Part shown: piece after piece, positions 24,034 to 37,229 of the stretch
Numbering within the stretch: position 1 is the stretch's first letter
Layout of the letters: the number at the start of each line of letters is the position of its first letter
NCBI RefSeq assembly: GCF_949628265.1
Contig: NC_088789.1
Span: 25,599,883-25,663,882 of the forward strand
Source: Cloeon dipterum
Taxonomy: Eukaryota > Arthropoda > Insecta > Ephemeroptera > Baetidae
Length of the DNA stretch: 64,000 nt
Direction: 5' to 3'
Program-made: the position numbers and the translations under genes
The notes under the pieces: model-generated
What the model was told of the DNA's origin: nothing
Seen by the model: the letters and a program-made list of their open reading frames with translations, nothing else
The model's database searches: none

Positions 24034-27000
24034 TTCTTTAAATTTTTCCTGAAATAATGCGATTCAAGACAATTGTGAGGAGTGTTTTGTGTATTAGACA
24101 TCACCACATATATTTTTGACGGGCCGGATTATAAATTGCTCAGTTTACGAAGTGTATAGGCTGCATCATTTTCTTTTTATCCTTTTTATCATTTAGCTAC
24201 TTTACTAAAAATGTCAGAATTTTCTTTCATTTTTGACGCGTGTTATCCGCTCCGGTTCTCGCAATTTCAAAATCGGGAGTTCTTGATCTCACATATAATA
24301 CAATTTTTAAGGTTGTTTTGTTTTAGTAATGTCACTTGTAAAAAATCGATTTTTTTTTAGCGTAACTGTTAATTAACGTGGTCCAGACAAAAAACGGCCT
24401 TCGTGAATATTTACACTTTTAATCCACAATGTAGAAAAGATTTTGATAAATTTTAGGAATTTTAGTACTTAAGCTATTACGGCTCAATAAATAATAGGAA
24501 TTGTAATTATTTTAAAGGTGGCAATAAATAATGCATCTCTGCAGGAGGTATAGAGATACATAGAGAGGTGTTGAGGCAGTCATATGCCATTTAACAAGTC
24601 AACACGACAACACGACCGCAAGGGCACTGTATTGTGTATACACCTTCACCATACCTTTAGAAGCTCTTCTTGATGCAGTATAGACACAATACCGTGCCCA
24701 TTTTCGATTTTAAAAACTCAATATCTCCGAGACCAAAAATGATATTGGTCGGAATTTTAGTGCATTACACACCTTTTATCGACCTTTATGATATCAAAAC
24801 GCACATTTGCTCACAATCAGTGCAGTAATATTTAAACCAAAAATAAAATAACGGCCCTATACCGACATCATAAAAATAATAAGCATTGTATTGTAATCCT
24901 GTTCATCCAGAACCATTTTTCCCGTGAATAAAAGAGATATTTTAGTACGCAGAAAGATTCTCATGGAATCGACAAGCATCAGCAGGTTTCCGTCGAGAGG
25001 TGAGAACAAAATATATAAAATTTTATAATGAATGTATCTCGGATATGCTAGTGCTGTAGGCGGATGAATTTGAGAAATCCGAAGCATTCAGCTTGCACCA
25101 AATTGCTTTGGGTCGCCATGCAAATTCCTGCAACTCTTTTCTTTCTTTCATCAATCAGGAACTTGGAACTTAACCCCCTCCGCTAGCTGCTTTGCCTCCT
25201 CTACCTGCTCGCCTGCTCGTCTTTGCCTGCCTTTCTCCAACGATCACTATTGTCTCATCGCTCATCTTGCATAAGGCGGAATTTTCTTGTTAAATGGTAA
25301 CCCGCAACTCATTCAATTATTAATATAATTAAATTGAACATTGATTACTTTTGACAGAAGAAGAGTGAATTTCCTGCAAGAATTTGAGCTCATCATACAT
25401 ACATAAATGTACTTGCATCTTCCTTGGCGGAGTTCGTCGCTCTACAAAAACCATCTTTCTGCAGTGCAGGTGATGGTGAGTACCTTTCATGAATTTCTCT
25501 GCAATGGTATAACGGTAGTGGTGGTTTTCTGCAACTTAACAACAAGAAATCGGCGTCGACTTAAAAATTTCGATTTTTTTTGGCGCAGAGCTTAGGAAAA
25601 GAGCTTGTTTTTTGCTTTTTTTTACCGTTATTGTGTTGTTAAATCTAAACACTGGCAAACACAACACCAAGACAGGTTATTTTAAATAAAATCAAATTTT
25701 GTTTACATAGGTATTTCGTTACTGTGGTATGTCATTTTGATTAAGAAAAGCTACCTAATAAAATTTACGCAAGCCCACAAGCGCGTGGGTAAGGAATGTA
25801 TGTAATTTTTACAAAATTTCGACCGCAAAGAATATTTTCAAGCTTTTAAAGGAGTAAAAAGTAAAGTGCCTCACTGTCAGAGAAGAGTTTCCAAAGCCAA
25901 ACGCAGTAAACGCTCGCTCAGACTTGTTTGACATGATAGTGTTATGACGAGACGTGCCCCTTTCTCACGTCTTGCGCAGCAAAAAGTCTTGGTGCCAAGG
26001 TCCACCTGAAAGTTCGGTGACAATTTCTAAGAAAACTCCTAGCGTAGCAGATAAAGACCTCATATTCCCAAGCGGTGCTGATAAAAGTGAATAAAAATAA
26101 TCTCCATCGCCGAGTCTCGCGAATTTGTATCGATTTTAAAATCGTTAAGAGTGCGAATTATTATTTCTCGTCGGCCGGCTCGTTCGGCGCAACATCCAGA
26201 GATGGAGTCACGCTGTTTCGGTCGGCCAGACACTCGTTCATAGGGTTAAAAGGGTTGCGTTCGAGCTGATTCGCCGCACACACTGGGACGCCAGGAGCCT
26301 GCGAACCCTCTGGCTGAAAAGAAATTTACAAGCTCAGACGACAAAAGGTAAGAGATGATTCAAGCTGCGACCGCAAATATGTTAAGACTTACAATTTTTT
26401 AAATGATTTTAATCTAAAGTAAAAAGCAAAATTATGTTTTCAAGGACATTTTGTACTTTTTTAAAGTCGTTTTATTAAGAATTCATTAGTGGGGTAAAGT
26501 TTATATTTTAGTTAATCTATAAATAAATATAATTAATTTTATCATTATTCGAAATCGTTGTGCGAAAATAGCTATAATTTCTCCACTTTGAACAATTAAA
26601 TCATAGGGGAACACTCCAACCATAGGCAAAGGAATTTATATTTCGTTGGGCTTTAGTTCAACATGGAATAACATTTATTTGAACTAAAGTGATATTCTAA
26701 CGTTATAATCTCCCCTGGGGAAACCCACCGAGGAAATTGTTGGTTTCATATTGAATGCTCGCCATTTTGAAAGGTGACTAATATCATTCCTCCATTTTTG
26801 TGCTTGGCAATTGTACCGCGGCAATGGACATTAGAAAATTACCAAAAAACGTATTAACGTTTTGCTTTAAAGGAAATATGCGCCTTAAATCGATAAAAAG
26901 GCACATAAATTATAGTGGCATAATTTAAAGCATAGTATAACACTCTCCGATGAATAGTTTTAAAGAGGTTAATTAAAGTTAATTGCTTTCTTCAGATTCG

Positions 27001-27540
27001 AGGCTTTGTGTTTCAAATTGAGTTGTCAAATCGTGTGGTGTTTTAATTTGAAACAGCGTCGATGAAAAGAGTTCCCCATTGAAACATTTCTTCCCAAAAA
27101 CTGTCCCAGTTTGATGCGTTTAGTTGTAAATAATTCTTTTTTTATTTCTTAAGTAATATTTCAATTAAAGACAATTTATGTCGGAAAAAAGTAATTATTT
27201 AATCTAGTAGGCAATTAAACAACATTATATTATATAAATATTTAAGCAGAAGAGCCTTAGAGATGTTTTAGATGTCATCAAAATTATTTGAATATTTAAA
27301 ATTACAATTTTAACCACAAAGTAAATTCCTGGGATAAAGGCTAAAGACTACGCAGGTAGATATTTTTTAAGCTTTAAAATCTCTTGATAGAGATATTTTC
27401 CATTTTTCATGTTTCTCTGCACGGATTTTTTTTAATTATTTTATTCCAGGCAATAGAATCTCATTCTATTTATTTTAGGGAATTTATTTTCCTTACTTAA
27501 AACCTTAAAAATAATGATTTCAAACAATGAACTTAATATA
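24034..27540. other. Gene-poor spacer
   Basis: AT-rich DNA with a CpG-richer block at about 25.85-26.35 kb. It contains one strong hairpin (24622-24699). No reading frame here has a recognisable domain or consistent splice sites. Confidence 0.5.
24622..24699 (+). other. 78-nt hairpin, miRNA-precursor-like shape
   Basis: GGGCACTGTATTGTGT at the left pairs with ACACAATACCGTGCCC at the right, with one mismatch, and pairing continues a few bases past a small bulge. A short inner AGAA/TTCT stem lies near the apex. Length, arm pairing and off-centre mismatch suit a pre-miRNA, but a small inverted-repeat element would look the same. Mature sequence and expression cannot be judged. Confidence 0.3.
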
Positions 27541-27542
27541 AT

Positions 27543-27686
27543 TGTAGGGTACCTACATTCCGTCAAATAATGACCATTCTGCAACACACAAATTCACACA
27601 ACAGACAAATCACATTGTTTGACGAGCATATATAAACCGACGCGATGCAGAATGGTCATTATTTGACGTAATGTAGGTACCCTACA
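27543..27686. mobile_element. 144-bp MITE with 41-bp inverted ends
   Basis: The ends are TGTAGGGTACCTACATT and its complement; the arms are 41 bp with a single mismatch (position 18). The core is about 62 bp. TAAT occurs directly on both sides (27539-27542 and 27687-27690), a likely 4-bp target duplication. There is no coding capacity. The near-perfect arms suggest recent insertion. The TAAT duplication is not the TTAA of piggyBac or the TA of Tc1/mariner, so the superfamily is open. Confidence 0.8.
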
Positions 27687-27690
27687 TAAT

Positions 27691-28483
27691 CATCATCTTA
27701 TAATTCATCACAAAGATAAATTCAAATTTAATAGGGTTATTAGTTTGCGCATCCAATTCGCAGTGCCATCTGCATATTTTCGGTCCTATCTTACCCCATG
27801 TTAATTGAGTTTGATGACTCGTCTCCACAGTGCAGAGGGATTAAAGTGGGCGTTCGGCCAAATTTCTGCGGCGCTAAATGTTTTGCAAATAATATCCTGA
27901 TTTAAAAACAAAAACAAAGTAGTTATAGACACATTTAAATCAATTTCCTAGCGGTTTGAGGACTTTGATGTGAAAATAGGATCCCAATTTTACGCCTCTC
28001 CAAAAGGATTTCTCGCGTGGTTTAGCGAGGATCATTCTGCGGTCTTTTTATTTACTTTTTATTTACCGCCTCATTGTCGTCTATCTCGCGCCCGCCGCCT
28101 TGAATTCCGCCGGCCAGCTCCTTCCCTTTTTTATTACACCCTTTCAGCCCCCGCGGAATATTGTTTACAAAAGAGTTAATTGCGTGCGTGCGCGTGTTGG
28201 GAAAAGCATATTAGATTTCCTATAAGTCTGGCAGCGTTGTAAAAATACACATGAGGCTCGTTTACAGTCTATAAAACCGTCTGGGCCTGACAATGAGTGG
28301 GCGATCACCGACAGGGTTGAATCAGTTTGTTTACTGTGCTTTTTCAGTACCTGCTCAGGTTGGCCTGTATTAACGGCAACTCAATAACGGACGAAACATC
28401 AAATCTTTACACGGTCCGATAACTTGCTTTTGATGAGGATTTATTTATCCTTTAAGCCGTTTCAATTTATTCTACTGCTATGT
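27691..28483. other. Spacer with CpG-rich block
   Basis: A CpG-rich block at about 27.95-28.35 kb, otherwise AT-rich. No gene seen. Confidence 0.45.
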
Positions 28484-28765
28484 ATGGCTCGCATTGTTAA
28501 AGGCATTATCCGGAGTTTTAGCCGTTCAGGTAATAGGCTGACCTTTGTCAGAGATGGCGATAGGGGATCGGTGGTTCGTTTAATGGCTCGAAATGCACAA
28601 ATAGATCAACAGGCACCGACTCGCCATCGCCACACTTGCTTGTTTACGCACTACGCACCTTATAAGGACGAATGCCTAGCATTCCGTTTCAATAGACTCT
28701 GGTGCGAAAAGCTCTGGCCAAACTCGAGCCAATTTTTCCATATCCACTCTACGGTATTATTGGGA
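28484..28765 (+). repeat. SINE-like repeat R1, diverged copy
   Basis: Aligns with the 60.4 kb copy from ATGGCTCGCATTGTTAA through GACGAATGCCTAGCATT(C/T)CG to TATTATTGGGACC, with many substitutions and small indels. It is clearly older than the 23.6, 40.7 and 60.4 kb copies. Confidence 0.6.
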
Positions 28766-28769
28766 CCAC

Positions 28770-30899
28770 CTCGTGAGCTCATAGCCCACGGGAAGTGGCG
28801 AGAAGATGTTTAAAAAAAAATCATGTTTTTTTACGTAAAATGAAAAATAAATTAAAATGTGTCCGTCAGTTAATTGTGAAAAGTTACATAATCAGTTTTA
28901 GCAAAAGGGCAATCTTTGTTTACATTTGACTGTTATCTGCAAAATAATGAATGCCCGCCGTCAGATGAGTACTCGTACACTAGCAATACAAAGTTGCAGC
29001 GTTTTTGATGCTGCGTGCGCATATATACAATCCTTTTTATTATCTGTAGAATGGCCCGGCAGAAGCAGTTTTACACTGAACCCTTTTTGTCCTCACAATA
29101 TTTGTGTAATCTTATCGCTTTGAAGGAGGTGCGCGCGTTCAATTTTGGCAAATACCTGGAATCCGCCATTTTTCACTTCTCAGAACAGCACGTCCTCCGT
29201 CCTCCAGCCACATATTTTTTTTTTATCTGCGAGTTCTATTCTAATTTTACGAGTTCTACCTAATCACATCTATTTCAAACGTGGATCTCGTTCGAAGAAA
29301 CAACAAAATTAATATGTCGTATTTAATTGACCATATATAGTGCCGAAGGATGAATTTTTTGTTTCCAGCACCATCTTTATGACATATTGGTTTTATCTTT
29401 ATGCGGCATTAAGAAAAAGTGTACCGCATTGGTTAAAAATTTTGTTACGCCAACTTGATCGACAAACCATAGAGGTTTTGCAATTTTAGTACTAGCTATT
29501 TTTATTTTTAACTGCTAACACGCTGAATTGGTCGCGTCGTTTGCTTTAAACTTGCGAAAAATGCATTTGTTCTATTTTGATGGGTATACGAAACGGGAGT
29601 TGAACCCTTTGACTGCTTATTCTGCTATAAGGGAGGCCATGACAAGTTGAACGGTGTGCAGTTCTACAGTTTTAGCCTGATGCTTAGGAGCCGAGATTTG
29701 GGGGAAAACGTTCTTTCGTTCGAGGCCGTCGCAATTTAATTCTATGTAAACCTAAATTTGGAGTTCCAACAGTCACAACAACAAAAACTGCATACCGTTC
29801 TATACTCGTGTTTACATCTAATGATGCGCTGGTTTGAGGCGTGGAACACTCAATCCCGTTGTGCAATTGGACAGTGGGGGCGAGAAAAATAAATAAAAGT
29901 ATCTATATCTTGTTTTCTCTTCGGTGGAAGAAGAGGGTTGAAGGGGTGACACTTTACGTTGGCTACCAGGTAGAGACTAGTCTATAGCGGTGTTTTTAAA
30001 AAAAATCTGCGGCCATTAAATGTTCAGATTCCAGCGTGAGAACATTTTTCAGGTACCGGCAAAGATTTTCTTTGTTGTCTTTAGATTTTTAGTAAAAATA
30101 ACCACTCCACATTTTGACTTGTCTAGACAATTTATTACTCTAAAAAGATAATTTCGAAACTCAAACATTTTTCGGCCTAAACCCGACTTTTTAATGACCT
30201 TCTGCTCTTAGGTCTACAGACACAAGTCATTTGTATTGACTAGACAAAGCTCAACTGTGTCGCCTTTCCCCTTTGTCCGAATTTTTGTTCAACGACCAAC
30301 CTGAACAAAGTCACATGAAATTCAAAATTCTGAAATTATGGACTTTTAAATGTCCGTTAAACTCGCAAAAACGGTGCATTCATGGTTTTCTTGGCGAATC
30401 TGTTTCTTTCGGTTGATTATGGCAACGTGTCAGCGAACAAAATTCATTATTGGCTTGAATTTGCTCTCAATTGTATTGATTTTGTTTATAATTAATGACG
30501 TTTATTAATTTTCTCATGCATTATTTCATTATTATTTTTTTTATATTCTTAGAGTGCAAAAAAACTTTAAGCGATAAAAAATAACGATTTTATAGTGAAA
30601 CCCCTTGATATAGATTTAGTGCTGTGAAATGACATGGTGACAGCTCGGGCTCTGTGTTTACTCTTCGTCGTGCGCTTCTCTTTTTATGGAGAATAAAATT
30701 GGCGAGAGGATCAGGGAAAGATGGAGCAGAGCAATGCTGCCGAGTGTGTACGTATAAAAGTGCGAGGAAAGTAGTTTCCCAAAATTTACCGCGAGCACGG
30801 TGAAGAGTCGTCATGGCAACCCGGGCAAAAGCAGAAGCAACAAGAAAGGCAACATATAAGACGGATTATATTTATGAGGTCCGCTGAAGCTTCTTTTTC

Positions 30900-30935
<36 letters not shown>

Positions 30936-32480
30936 GCTCAGCCCAGCTCACATCAAAAATAAGGGAAAGCAAAAGGGGAGGAAAGAGTGCGTCCACGCAC
31001 ACGGGAGAGAGTGAGCGAGTGAGTAATCATCAGCACTCGCATTTACCTGTCACGTGCGCGGCGAAATGTATGAATTATTGTGTATCGGCCCGAAATTTAT
31101 GGTTACGTGTGTGGCAGCGAGAAAAACAAAAGCATTAGGGGATGCGGCGCGCATTTCCTTGTGCTCATCGCGCGATGTTCGACGACAGCTCTTTCCTGCC
31201 GTGCAAAATTCGATGTGGCACACGTTGCTGCCCAGAAACGAGGAAGTGCGCAGCTTATTCCAGAATTTTGGCACCTCCCGGACGCTGGCCCCAATTAATA
31301 TGACAGGGATTTCCGATTTGTCAGATCTGGTGTTGATGTTTGCTTCAACAATCGCATCATACAGAAGTTTTTATTCGTTATGTTATTGTTTTATTAGCTC
31401 CTGCGAATAATTTGAATTAGTAAATCTCTTAACCAAAATAAGGTTTAACGATTAAAATAATAAATGAAGCTTCCTCGCGCGGGATTAATCAAACTCATCA
31501 CGATAGATAATTTCTCCAATTCCATTCCGCTGTGTATGCAACCGGACGAGATTGTGAAGTGTGCAGGTTGCGTTCTTATACTGCCGTCTCCTATATATGT
31601 TTGAAATATCCGTCTGCCTGCCTTTTGCTAACAGCTGCGAGTCTATTTCCCCGCTATGCGACAAGAATTTGTTTTCAGCTGAGTAGAAAGAGGTCGATCG
31701 TGAGGATCAATTCAATTAAACCCCTGCTCTCCGAGGTCAATCTGTTTTTCGGCGGCGGTGCGAATTCTTTGTTCGCGTCTCTCTTAGTTCCTACTTCGCA
31801 CGAATAACATTATTTGATCTAAAATAAAAATAATTATTCTCGAGTTTGGCCCATAAAATCCAAGCTTTTATAGGGATTCTTGACGTTTGGGTCGTAAAAG
31901 TTAATTTCAAGTCAAATATACCGACCGAAACTATAAATTTTAGACACACCTTCTTGAATCAATTTATTTATCATTTTTAATTACTGCTAAAATCTTTATA
32001 TTTTTAAATTCAAATCTCTGCATGGTTTTAAAGATTTTAAATCTCACTCAGTAAAAATCAAGCTCAAACCAAATGAGTTGTAACATGTGAGAGGTGGCTA
32101 AAGAACTTGCCAGAATTTATTTAGAACAAAGATAAAGATGTCAATCTGAAAATTTTATTCTAGGTTATCAAATAGCTTGTTACAATATTAATTATGAAAT
32201 AGTGTAATGGCAAAATTGGCAAACACATAGCTGTGTAAAATAATCTGATTTTTTCATTTTAGTAAGACCTCCCAAAGAGTAACGCTAGAAGGTTGGTTGT
32301 CATTTGTGTTAGCTGGCGCGCGATTATTTTAAACAATAATTATCACATTCGCTCGCAAATACGGTTTCATCCATGAAATGAAAAATAAATCAACTATTTT
32401 ACACAGATATAAATTTGCTCTCTTGTTCAAGTGTTACTCAGAAATCACTAAACGCATTTTATCTAAAACGAGTCAATTTT
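28770..32480. other. Gene-poor spacer with CpG-rich block
   Basis: AT-rich at 28.8-30.6 kb, then a CpG-richer block at about 30.6-31.8 kb around a CT-repeat. The open frames in this block overlap on both strands and have no domains, so I treat them as composition effects. A partial R2-like match lies near 29.35 kb. Confidence 0.45.
30911..30935 (+). repeat. (CT)12 microsatellite
   Basis: Twelve CT units inside a longer pyrimidine-rich run from 30890. In insects such GA/CT tracts near CpG-rich DNA can bind GAGA-factor-like proteins; whether that happens here is unknown. Confidence 0.9.
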
Positions 32481-32499
32481 GACAAGCTTTTTCCGTTTT

Positions 32500-32660
32500 G
32501 CCGCCCGCCGCCCGCCGCCGGCACTGCCGGCGACGGCGCCGCATTTTGTTTTTTGCGCCTATCACCCCCGGTGATGGGCGCCCTGCCAGCACTGGACAGT
32601 GACGAAGGTCCCGTCGTGCAGGTTGCATACCCTGCACGGTGGGCCCCATACTGGGGCACC
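32500..32660. other. GC-rich cluster of three hairpins
   Basis: A 160-bp GC-rich island. GCGCCTATCACC / GGTGATGGGCGC (32555-32581) gives 12-bp arms with one G-T pair and a 3-base loop. GTGCAGG / CCTGCAC (32616-32637) and GCCCC / GGGGC within 32638-32660 follow directly. The 15-mer GTGCAGGTTGCATAC recurs at 37393-37407. No protein-like frame. It may be a structured RNA or part of an unknown mobile element. Confidence 0.35.
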
Positions 32661-32669
32661 TTGACTGCG

Positions 32670-35600
32670 ATCTCCTTGTTAACTAATTTTTATTGTTCTT
32701 TTTAATGTTGCAAAACGGAAACGGTCAAACCATTTTTCACGTCGCAAACAAAGGCCAACCTTCAAAGTCGACACTTGAGAGCAAAGAGAATAAAAAGAGT
32801 GATTGTCGCGACAGCCGTCTCCTCATTACGCGTTAATTGCCGGCGAAAAAGAGTTCTGATGGCAGCAAGGGTTCACATATGTTACACAAACGAACGCGCG
32901 TTTTATTTTTTTTTCTTGCTCGTCGTTTTGCGCGGCTCGAATTGAAGCAGAGAGTGCTCACGGTGATTTGGCACGGGCGCACACTTTGCTTTTCGGGGCC
33001 GAATCTGCACATTCTTGAGGCACGTCAAACTCGATCAGAGCTTTCAGCTTAATTCACGCAAGTTAATGCAGGTGTCTGTCTAGCCAAAGAGGTGATTCGG
33101 ATTCTATATGCTCGTGTTTTTCGCACGCTAACGTCTCTAATCTTGTTTTTGTGTTTGAGGGAAATCTCAAGTCTCATGAATCCGTTCCAATCGGCCGTCC
33201 CTAACCACGAAAGCTTAAAATACAGATTAAATCTGTGTTACTATTTTTTAATATTGTTGGAAACCGTTGAAATTAAATAAAATCTGGTTTTACATTACTA
33301 TCCTCAATCTGTGCTTAAAATAAGAGTATTAATTTTTCCAATTTATACTCTTCTGGAGGGCGTTTCGGAATTTTAAAGCGTGGTGCTGGTTTTAAAAATA
33401 TCTAAAAAAAAACTCGAAATTTTTTCAAATGACCTTTGGCGACCTTTACCTTTACGAGAGGAGATCAACGCGCACCTCATGAGTTGTTGCGTTCTCAAAA
33501 TTCGGTAAAACGATCCCGTTAAACCCACAAAAAATTAAATTTTTAAGGTTTCTCTTTGGGCAAAGATTGATCGAGTAATCAATGTAGTAAATTTTGTCAA
33601 ATTATCTTGACACCTCCATTTTTAAAAAATTAAAACTTGCGTTTTAAAAAGTTATAATTATTCAAACTTTTTAGAATTATCATAGTATAGCTCCAAGGGG
33701 AGTAATTTTGCATTTATCACCTGGCAAATCCCCTCTTGAAATGAGAGCACCTTTCGAGAATGACTTATCAGCCGTGGCGTTATCTCTGCCGACCTTTTTA
33801 GGCCATTTTCACGAGAACTCTCCTGTAATCAGGGGGCCTAACTCAATATTTGCGGGCCGCAGACGTCGCGATTTCTGGCCCTAATCGCGTCGCTATAAAT
33901 CACAAGAAAGGTGTGTTTGCTGGCGATATCAAAATGGGTTCACGCGTTGGGGCGCGTAATGCAAATACAGTTAGCCTAGGTCGCTGTTTGAACAGGCCCC
34001 TTTCGGAAAACGCCGACACCCGAGTGTGAATGAGAGATAAATTCTAGTTTATCTGCACGGGATATGTGGCTGAACTGACAAAAAACAGCGCACAATGTCT
34101 TATTGTCGACGACTTGGCACTTTATCAAGCCGCTTCCACGCTTTCCTTTAATGTGCCCCTCGGCTCATTTATCCTTTTGGACCGCGCGGAGAGATCTAAA
34201 ATATTGTGGAAACGGAAGAAGTTAACTCTTGTTGACTGACAGAGGGGAGTATTGATAATTTTTAGATGATTAGAAGGGTTTCCTGAAATGACTAATACAG
34301 AAATACGTTGTCAAAAAAGCTTAGAGAATATATCATGAAATCCCTTCCAAGCGTCTATCTTGGGAAATAAGCAGCAAATTTAAAAAAAAATTGAAATTAA
34401 AAATTATGATGAGCTGATTTGTAAAATGTGCTATTTTAGTTTAGAAATGAGGCATTTATTTAATAACGTTGAATATGTATGGATTGGACTTTTGGGTTTA
34501 TTTTAAACAGTTAACTATATTTCCTATAAATTTATTTTTGGCCGTTTCCCTTTTTATTATGCACCCTTTTCGATTGTAAATTGAACGACACGAGGATCAA
34601 TGCCTTTTTCGCCGCAATTAGTTACGCCTTAGTCGACACGTGCGTTCAAATGCGGATCGCAGATTAGCATTATTTTTTTTAGAGGAAAAAACATCTGCAG
34701 AGAGAGTACAAAATCGAAAATTGGCGTTCGTTTTCGTCCAGCGTTGCGAATGCGGGTAGAGAGCGCGTCAAGGTGTTTTGTATCATTTTATTCATCCCCT
34801 GCGTCTGCTCGACTGGCCACCCTTTTCCTTATAAACTGCTGCTTCATCCCCTTTTGGCGTGTCCGGCCGTTGCCAGGGCAACACCGAGACGGATTCCCCC
34901 TTTGCTTTTCGTAATAAAAATGCGAGAAGATGGAAACCTTCGCCGTTATTATATTAAACTCGAGCTGGCTGGACGCGCAGGCAGCAAATTAACTTTGGAA
35001 AGGGGCTCCGGCGAATTTCGTCTTTCGTCTGCTCCTGTCCTGCCTTGAAGTATATAGATCAGATGAGTGCGGGTCGAGCGTGGGAGGCGCAGCAGCGGCC
35101 GAAGTGTTGATGCACTTCCGCTCTCACCAGATAAATATGTCAATACAAAGTCGGCTCAAAAAGAATGTGCTCGGATGTTGTCTTGTGTCCGTGGCATCTC
35201 GTTTTGCACTCAAGATTCCGTTTCCATGTGTGGAAAAACATATCAAGTTTTAGGCTTGAAATCGGTTTATAACCATTGTTTCAGCTCTCAACCCCATAGG
35301 TTTGGTCTAACTTTTAAGAAATAGTTTCAATTTTTTTATTTTTCTCCCTGGAAACGGGATTGGCCCCTAATTCGGCAAATTTATTTTTTATCTTGATTTC
35401 CTCCCTTTTCCACTTAAATAGACGAGTAGTTTCTTGTTAAATCGTGAATTGGCGTGATTGAGGGAGCAGAAGGGAAGAGTTAAAAAGTCATTTCGAGAAA
35501 GTAATTTGTCCGAAACAATCAAAGAGCAGGAAAGTGAATATAAACGAGTCCATCATGAGGGCTCATAAAAAAGCGAGTTGCTGGCCCTCCGCCCTATGGC

Positions 35601-36990
35601 CGGAAGATCTATTATTTTCTGTTTAACGACCGTTTATCATGAGCCGGCATTAACCAAAATTTCCTCATGCGAGTGCGGTGAAACGCTCCGGGGGTTCCAC
35701 ATTTAGCTTTACATGGACACAAAAATATTTTCTCAAATAAAAACGTATCCACTAAATTTTTAATTCGTGATTTCCTTGAATTTATTTGCCAATTTTATTC
35801 AAAAATTAGGAAGCAAGTGAGATAGGGTTCAAATAAGCCACACACTTTTTCTTAGGTCTGTACTTCCTCTAATTTTTCCCCGTGATAAATCCGGAAATTT
35901 GATTGCACGTATATCGGTGCTAAAAGGAGTGGTTAACTATTGCTGTGATTTGGTGCGTTTTCCCCGCTCTCCGTGAGCTGGTCTGCTATTTGGTCCAGCA
36001 GGAGACTGGCTGTTGACACGAGAAAAGGGTGTTTCTATAGAAACCCGCGGAGGCCGAGGCCCCTGGAGGCCTAGTGTTACTCAGCAAATAAGGGAACATG
36101 TAGCAGAAAAGCGGCCGGACAAGTGGGCGCATATATACGCATTCGCCGTTGTGAGGCGTGTGAAACACGAAATCTGCTTCTGAAGGGTTTCGCCCTCTGT
36201 TGCTGCTTGTTTGACCAATTCCATTCAAACTCGCCAAACGTGTTGTATATCAAAGAGTCGACCAAACACGGAATCGTCGGCAGATATAGCCGGCGGCGGA
36301 CGTTCGGAAAGGAATCATCGTTCTTCCAACAAACGGTTTATCCTGCTTCTTCCCTCTCGTCTTGTTATTAAAATGGCCAAAGGGAAAGCTTAGTCCGCAC
36401 ACGGAGTAAACTGATTTATGGTATAACGTTGTATTAGTTAATTGTCTAAAAACTGGATTTGACACGTAAATTATTCAAAGAAAGAATAATTCATTTTATT
36501 TTTTGTAACATTCTTCCCAGAAATGGCTATTTTAACACCAATGCGAGACGCTTATAATAATATCCAAAAGTTTTTGTGCCGCGTTATAAAACATTTGAGT
36601 CATCACTTATTATCTCGAGGCGTATAGAATTGTACAAAGTTGGCTGGCTGTCTTCCAAATAATGTTTACAAAAATTAAAATAAATGTTGAACGCAAATTG
36701 CGTTTTATTAAAATAATGATGGTTGTTCCCGCCCGCGAGATTAAAAACAATGTTGTTAGCTGGCGCGTTACACAACAGAGCTTTGCGCTTGACCAATTAG
36801 CACGCGGCGTGGAGGCGCTGAGAGTAAGAGACTGGTCATGTTTTTGTAAATCGATGTAAAGAATATCGCTGATAAAAATCTTCCTGCATAACTAATGTTA
36901 AAAAATAAATAATATGGTCAGAAAATGTCGGTATTAAAGACCGTATTTGACGAAGTTTTTGAGCACACCAATCGATCCTTTATAGTCGAA
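32670..36990. other. Gene-poor spacer with CpG-rich blocks
   Basis: CpG-richer blocks at about 32.75-33.05, 33.7-34.2, 34.7-35.15 and 35.95-36.4 kb, separated by AT-rich DNA. Both-strand open frames in these blocks have no recognisable domains. Confidence 0.45.
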
Positions 36991-36998
36991 TTAGGTAA

Positions 36999-37222
36999 AG
37001 TGGATCTTTTTTCCCACCAAAAAGTGCACTTAATATATGCGAGAACTGCGCATGCGTCAGAGCAGGTGTGGCCGAGGAGGGGCGTGACGTCAGGTGGTGG
37101 GGCCAGCTCTGACGCGTGCGCACATCTCACGTATAGGTTCATATTTTTGGCAGTAAAAAAAGTTCTACATGTGCTACGTACGCACGTCGCACTGGACTTT
37201 TTGGTCGGAAAAAATATCCACT
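36999..37222. mobile_element. Fold-back element with two nested inverted arms
   Basis: Outer arms at 36999-37029 and 37191-37222 match over about 30 bp with four differences (AGTGGATCTTTTTTCC against its complement). Inner arms at 37041-37063 and 37106-37128 match over 23 bp with four differences (core GCGCATGCGTCAGAGC). No target duplication was found. The 180-codon ORF that crosses it is not conserved in style and is treated as chance. Confidence 0.55.
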
Positions 37223-37229
37223 GGCTCAA

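Noticed and set aside
25490..25530. tRNA A-box-like TGGTATAACGG
   Set aside because: No B box or acceptor-stem pairing nearby.
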